From: CAZKEW01 sp964580435
Lineage (GTDB): Bacteria; Acidobacteriota; Aminicenantia; Aminicenantales; UBA8522
Direction: 5' to 3'
Assembly: GCA_964580435.1 (NCBI GenBank)
Contig: CAZOKP010000065.1
Coordinates: 1 to 15,595, forward strand
DNA: 15,595 nucleotides
The number at the start of each line of letters is the position of its first letter. The first letter of the stretch is position 1. The notes beneath the pieces are model-generated. The model saw nothing but the letters and a program-made list of their open reading frames with translations. It did not search any database and was not told where the DNA came from. A program made the position numbers and the translations under genes. Shown here piece by piece: positions 12,208 to 15,595 of the stretch.

Positions 12208-13464
12208 CTAAGCTCCCTTCGAGACCTCAATGACTTTATTGAACACGCGCATGATATTCCCGCCCCAGATTTTGCCGATATCCTCCTCAGAATAGCCGCG
12301 GCGCAGCAGCTCCTCGGTCACACGAAATATCTCGCTCACGTTATCGCACCCCTCAACCTCTCCCCCGCCGTCAAAATCCGTGCCTATGCCGACGTGGTCC
12401 ACGCCCGCCACCTTAACCACATGATCGATGTGGTCGACGACATCCTTAATCGTTGCTCTCTCTCCGGGGAATTTCTCTTCCAAGGCTTCGATTTCCTGCC
12501 AGATTGTTTTGCGTGTGGCCTCATCCTTGATGTCGTGGAAGGAGCCGAACTTGGCCTCCAGTTCCTGGATCGCTTTCTCCTTTTCAGGGTTGGGCTTGGG
12601 CGTCCTCAGATAGTCTGAAACGAAGCAAATCTGAATTACCCCGCCGTTCGCCCGAAGAGCCTGGATCATTTCATCCGAAAGGTTGCGCGGGCTGTCGCAG
12701 AGAGCGCGGCAGGACGAATGGGAGGCAATGACCGGAGCTTTCGTCGCTTTAAGGACATCAAAAAAGGATTGATCCGAGCCGTGCGAAACATCAACCATCA
12801 TGCCCAGGCGGTTGCATTCTGCAACAACCTTTTTTCCAAAATCGCTGAGCCCCTTGTCCTCCTTGTTCCGTCTGTCGGTCGAAGAATCGCAGATATCATT
12901 GTCCCGGGAATGGCAGAGAGTGAGGTAGCGCACTCCCAAGCCATAATACTCATCCAAATAGGCAATGTTTCTGTCAACAGGATAGCCGTTCTCCATCCCG
13001 ATGAACGCCGCCCTCTTTCCTTCTCTCTTGAGGCGGTAAGCGTCCTCGGGCGACGTGGCCAAGCCCACTAAAGACGGATAATTCTGGCACATGAGCCGGA
13101 TGGCCTGGATCTCCTCGAGCGCGCTCGCTCTGGCCTTGGCATAGCCATCTTCGGTTAATGGTCCCTGGCCGACAAAAACAGCAAAGAACGCGGCGTCCAG
13201 TCTTCCTTCAGCCATGCGGGGGAGGTCAATCTGGCCGCTACCCCTTTTGCCAGGCTCGTGCCGCACGCCGATATCCCAGTTCTTGTCCTCAAGATGAGAG
13301 GCTGTGTCGCAATGGGTATCTACCGAAAGAATCCTGTCATGAATGGCCAGCGCCTTCGCTTCCAGGCCTTTTTCGGAAAGCTTCGGATTGGGACGGCAGG
13401 CCATGAGCCCGACGACACAAAGAAGGGCCAAAAGAAATTGGAAAGGGGCATCTTTTCGCATCAT
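12208..13464 (-). CDS. Lipoprotein membrane dipeptidase (peptidase family M19)
   Basis: A 418-residue zinc dipeptidase of the renal dipeptidase family, which hydrolyses dipeptides (some members prefer D-residues at the C-terminus). The signal is of lipoprotein type: LMAC with Cys23 after a hydrophobic stretch. Likely metal ligands are His51 and Asp53 (VDTHCD), Glu158 (GMENG), His228 (DVSHGS) and His249 (IASHSS); Asp363 (IGTDFDGG) is the conserved acidic residue. The ATG at 13464 follows AAAGGA; an upstream ATG at 13485 lacks a ribosome-binding site and falls almost on the predicted transcript start. It is the first gene of the run dipeptidase, aldo/keto reductase, TIGR04076-like, GH5. The next gene starts 2 bp after its stop. 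Confidence 0.93.
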   Translation of the reverse strand: MMRKDAPFQFLLALLCVVGLMACRPNPKLSEKGLEAKALAIHDRILSVDTHCDTASHLEDKNWDIGVRHEPGKRGSGQIDLPRMAEGRLDAAFFAVFVGQGPLTEDGYAKARASALEEIQAIRLMCQNYPSLVGLATSPEDAYRLKREGKRAAFIGMENGYPVDRNIAYLDEYYGLGVRYLTLCHSRDNDICDSSTDRRNKEDKGLSDFGKKVVAECNRLGMMVDVSHGSDQSFFDVLKATKAPVIASHSSCRALCDSPRNLSDEMIQALRANGGVIQICFVSDYLRTPKPNPEKEKAIQELEAKFGSFHDIKDEATRKTIWQEIEALEEKFPGERATIKDVVDHIDHVVKVAGVDHVGIGTDFDGGGEVEGCDNVSEIFRVTEELLRRGYSEEDIGKIWGGNIMRVFNKVIEVSKGA

Positions 13465-13493
13465 GGAATTTCCTTTCAAGATCATGAAGGGCT

Positions 13494-13502
13494 ATTTTAG
13501 CA
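13494..13502 (-). promoter_or_regulatory. Extended -10 promoter of the exported-enzyme operon
   Basis: The minus strand reads TGC-TAAAAT, an extended -10 element. No good -35 box is seen 16-18 bp upstream. The predicted start is near 13487, 23 nt before the dipeptidase ATG at 13464. Confidence 0.5.
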
Positions 13503-13539
13503 CAAATCATCAGCCATAGCGCTCTCTGTCTGTTTTGCT

Positions 13540-13545
13540 TATAAT
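13540..13545 (+). promoter_or_regulatory. Perfect -10 box placed for a leaderless transcript
   Basis: TATAAT is followed by 7 bases and then the ATG at 13553, so transcription would begin at or next to the start codon. There is no ribosome-binding site before that ATG and no clear -35 box. Confidence 0.45.
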
Positions 13546-13552
13546 GTCACCG

Positions 13553-14689
13553 ATGAAGCGGGCCGTTCTCATTCTTGTAGCGATCATCCTCCTGGCCGGC
13601 GCCTACCTGATCCGGGTCAGAAGCGACATGTCGGATTTCGGCGTCTGTTATCAGGCAGGCGGGCGAATCGTCCAGGGAGAAACACTTTATCGGCCCTCGG
13701 ACGGCCACCTCCAATATAAATACAGCCCGCCGTCCGCCCTCTTTTTCTCGGGTTTTGCGCTCCTTCCGTACGAATGGGCCAAACTCCTCTGGTATATTCT
13801 CCAAATCCTCTGCCTCGCCGGCCTCTTTTCCCTATCCTTTAGAATTCTTCCATCTCAAGAAAAAAAAGCGCTCCCAATCTGCCTCTGGACTTTTTTGATT
13901 ATGCTCAAGTTCCTCGGCCGGGAGGTGGAGCTCGGCCAGTTGAACCTTTTCATCCTTTTTTCCCTCACCCTGATGCTCTCTCTCCTCCTTGAAAAAAAAG
14001 AGGCCGTTGCTGGCCTGCTCTGGGCGCCCTCGATGTTTTTTAAGCCTTATGCTCTTGTTTTTCTGCCTTATTTTTTGATCAAGAAGAAACTCACGGCCGC
14101 AGCTCTGGGACTAGCTGTTTTTCTTGCCGGGCTCTTTTTGCCGGCGTTGTTTTACGGTTTCCGGGGAAACCTTATTGTCCTCAAAGAATGGACGTCCAAC
14201 CTCTTGTATTCAACATCTCACCTTTTGTCTGTCTATGACAACGCTTCCCTGTATGGATTTCTTTCGAAGGCCTTTCCTGCCGGCTGGGCCAAAGCTGTGG
14301 TCCCGGTGCTTATTTTAGGGTTTCTTCTGCTGGCGTTTGCGCTTCTCTGGATGATCAGGGCGGGCCGGGCCATTCGGGAATTTCAAACGCCGGAGGTTCT
14401 CGAGAGCTCCTTCCTCTTCATCATGATTCCACTTTTCTCCCCGCTGGGCTGGAATTACAATTATCTCTACTCCTTCTTGGCCGTGATGCTTATCGTCAGC
14501 GCCTTCAAAAAATTTCCCCTCTCCCTCAAAATCATCTTGATCATCAACTTCGCCCTGATCAGCACAAGCCTGGTGGAGCTCTGGGGAAGAGCCCTTTTTC
14601 ATTACTACACTCAGTACTCCCTTGTCGTGGTCAATTATCTGATTATTTTATTCGGCCTTTTTTATCTGCGGTTTAAAAAAATCGCCTAG
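13553..14689 (+). CDS. GT87/DUF2029-like polytopic membrane glycosyltransferase
   Basis: A 378-residue membrane protein with an N-terminal helix (3-20), an extracytoplasmic loop and about eight further helices. After helix 1 come SDFGVCYQAG (27-36), with an aspartate at the position of the likely catalytic residue of GT-C enzymes, then ETLYRP (43-48) and YKYSPPSALFF (55-65), the pattern of the DUF2029/GT87 family of polyprenyl-phosphate-mannose-dependent mannosyltransferases. The actual donor and acceptor here are unknown. The start is uncertain. A TTG at 13535 and an ATG at 13544 are in frame, but the latter overlaps a TATAAT box and none has a ribosome-binding site; the ATG at 13553 would suit a leaderless transcript. 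It is divergent from the dipeptidase operon and ends at a hairpin. Confidence 0.72.
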   Translation: MKRAVLILVAIILLAGAYLIRVRSDMSDFGVCYQAGGRIVQGETLYRPSDGHLQYKYSPPSALFFSGFALLPYEWAKLLWYILQILCLAGLFSLSFRILPSQEKKALPICLWTFLIMLKFLGREVELGQLNLFILFSLTLMLSLLLEKKEAVAGLLWAPSMFFKPYALVFLPYFLIKKKLTAAALGLAVFLAGLFLPALFYGFRGNLIVLKEWTSNLLYSTSHLLSVYDNASLYGFLSKAFPAGWAKAVVPVLILGFLLLAFALLWMIRAGRAIREFQTPEVLESSFLFIMIPLFSPLGWNYNYLYSFLAVMLIVSAFKKFPLSLKIILIINFALISTSLVELWGRALFHYYTQYSLVVVNYLIILFGLFYLRFKKIA

Positions 14690-14696
14690 TTAGATG

Positions 14697-14717
14697 CTGG
14701 TCTTCCGCGAAGGCCAG
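14697..14717 (+). terminator. Hairpin between convergent genes
   Basis: CTGGTCTTC-CGC-GAAGGCCAG forms a 9-bp stem (one G-U pair) with a 3-nt loop. It starts 8 bases after the GT87-like stop and is followed by the T-rich TGTTGTTATT on the plus strand. It sits in the 33-bp gap to the convergent gene and could serve both. Confidence 0.6.
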
Positions 14718-14722
14718 TGTTG

Positions 14723-15595
14723 TTATTGAAGATCTTGGAAGCGCCGTTTCATATCGGCATCTTGCTTCATGGCGTCCTGCAGATCTCGGGGAGCTTTCAC
14801 AAATTTCCTGAAGGCGAAGTTCGGGATATTCCGGACGGCTTCATCCAGGTTCTTCTCGGTGATGAACTGTTCATCTACCGTGCAGCCCTCATAATCTTTG
14901 AAGTGCTTCTGAAAAATATACCCATCACAGAAATCCGCCAGGGTGAAGGCGTCATAGCCGTAAGCATAATACGTGTCGGGGTCGCGAATTTCTCCAAAAG
15001 GAGAACCTTGGATATCAAATCCGATTCGTTTCGCTTCAAAATCGCTCATGATGCGGTCGATCACCCCGCCCACTGGGTAATTGTGCTCGTCGAAACTCGC
15101 TTTTGTGCTCCAGGGCGAATGCAAGAAGATGTTGAAAACCTTATCCGGAATCTTCTCCAAGACGAGGTTTCCCATTCTTCTCGAGTTCATCCGGATGACG
15201 GTCTTTTTTTCAAAGTCGACCACGGGCTGATGGTAGCGGGTGAAAGCATGATGGGAGCCTGAATAGATAAGCGCCTTCAGTTTCTTGTCGACGAATTCTT
15301 TCAGAATGACACTGGCCATGTGTTCATCGGGATCTCCCTTGTGCCAGACCTTCTTCCATAACTCCGGTGTCATCGTCTCCTGCATGGCCGCCCAGTCGGG
15401 CTTATAGTTCAGTCCCACCACGCGGAATTTCGGGTTTCCTGGAGGGAGGGACCGGTTCAGCTCCCAAGCTTTCCGGTAGATATCCATGTATTCTGTATAT
15501 CCCCAGGAGCTGGACCATTGGAACATCAGCCGACGGGCGAGATCGGCATCATATTCCGGCGCCGTAACAAGCTGATCCGCTTGATCCTGGAATTC
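14723..15595 (-). CDS. Unrecognised protein, N-terminus beyond the right edge
   Basis: The frame is open to the window edge (290 residues visible). An internal ATG at 15526 is not the start, because protein-like sequence (EYDADLARRL) continues before it. The visible part has GNPKFRVVGLNYKPDW, then GDPDEHMASVILKEFVDKKLKALIYSGSHHAFTRYHQP, followed by an Arg/Trp-containing middle and a charged C-terminal tail. The pattern of an acidic-Met helix followed by a strand ending in GSHH loosely recalls the ChaN/TraB/erythromycin-esterase-like group, in which such residues bind metal or haem. I hold this only as a weak suggestion. It is convergent with the GT87-like gene and separated from it by a hairpin. 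Confidence 0.7.
   Translation of the reverse strand, partial: EFQDQADQLVTAPEYDADLARRLMFQWSSSWGYTEYMDIYRKAWELNRSLPPGNPKFRVVGLNYKPDWAAMQETMTPELWKKVWHKGDPDEHMASVILKEFVDKKLKALIYSGSHHAFTRYHQPVVDFEKKTVIRMNSRRMGNLVLEKIPDKVFNIFLHSPWSTKASFDEHNYPVGGVIDRIMSDFEAKRIGFDIQGSPFGEIRDPDTYYAYGYDAFTLADFCDGYIFQKHFKDYEGCTVDEQFITEKNLDEAVRNIPNFAFRKFVKAPRDLQDAMKQDADMKRRFQDLQ

Noticed and set aside
1..15595. tRNA, rRNA, insertion sequence and CRISPR array search by eye
   Set aside because: No cloverleaf, rRNA segment, transposase gene or repeat array could be recognised on either strand.

Overview
The window looks like a chromosomal contig of a Gram-negative, probably anaerobic or heterotrophic, uncultured bacterium. 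The signs are lipoprotein and Tat-exported enzymes, a sigma-54 regulatory cluster and dense operons. The gene mix (Tat-exported aldo/keto reductase with two Fe-S motifs, exported PLP aminotransferase, M19 dipeptidase, GH5 glycosidase) reminds me of Candidatus Aminicenantes or other Acidobacteriota relatives. That placement is an impression from content, not a demonstrated assignment. One 100-N assembly gap lies at 9850-9949.

Layout. (1) Positions 1-515 hold no long gene, but on the minus strand there is a near-consensus sigma-54 promoter (431-446), a strong ribosome-binding site and a 19-residue very hydrophobic ORF (331-390). Beyond it are a weaker 28-residue ORF, a long hairpin, a 19-bp palindrome and a second sigma-54-like promoter pointing out of the left edge. 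(2) 516-1862 (-) is a Tat-exported class V aminotransferase-like enzyme with a good sigma-70 promoter. (3) 2225-2758 (+) is a small sigma-70-family factor, which converges with a stand-alone receiver protein at 2763-3149 (-). (4) 3329-7745 (-) is a translationally coupled three-gene unit: a family 5 extracytoplasmic solute-binding protein, a membrane histidine kinase and an NtrC-type sigma-54 activator, with 4-bp ATGA overlaps and no transporter subunits. (5) 8001-8357 and 8542-9774 (+) encode a 4-TM EamA/SMR-like protein and an MFS transporter. (6) 9808-13464 (-) is a run of exported enzymes: lipoprotein dipeptidase, Tat aldo/keto reductase, Tat TIGR04076-like protein, a doubtful small ORF, and a GH5 glycosidase broken by the gap. 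(7) 13553-14689 (+) is a polytopic GT87-like membrane protein, and 14723 to the right edge (-) is an incomplete unrecognised protein.

The most striking observation is a coherent sigma-54 circuit. Four minus-strand sigma-54 promoter matches (62-77, 431-446, 3178-3193, 7794-7809) flank the activator gene. One controls the activator's own operon, one the adjacent receiver gene, one a tiny hydrophobic peptide or small RNA, and one an unseen gene to the left. Three of the four have TGTAAA/TTTACA-containing dyads about 80-130 bp upstream, where NtrC-type enhancers normally lie. Two of these are exact TGTAAA-N5-TTTACA palindromes (122-140 and 7882-7898). The proposed model is that the solute-binding protein senses an extracytoplasmic ligand and signals to the kinase. 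The phosphorylated activator then turns on its own operon, the receiver and the small peptide gene. Promoter and dyad sequences are seen directly; binding and signalling are inferred.
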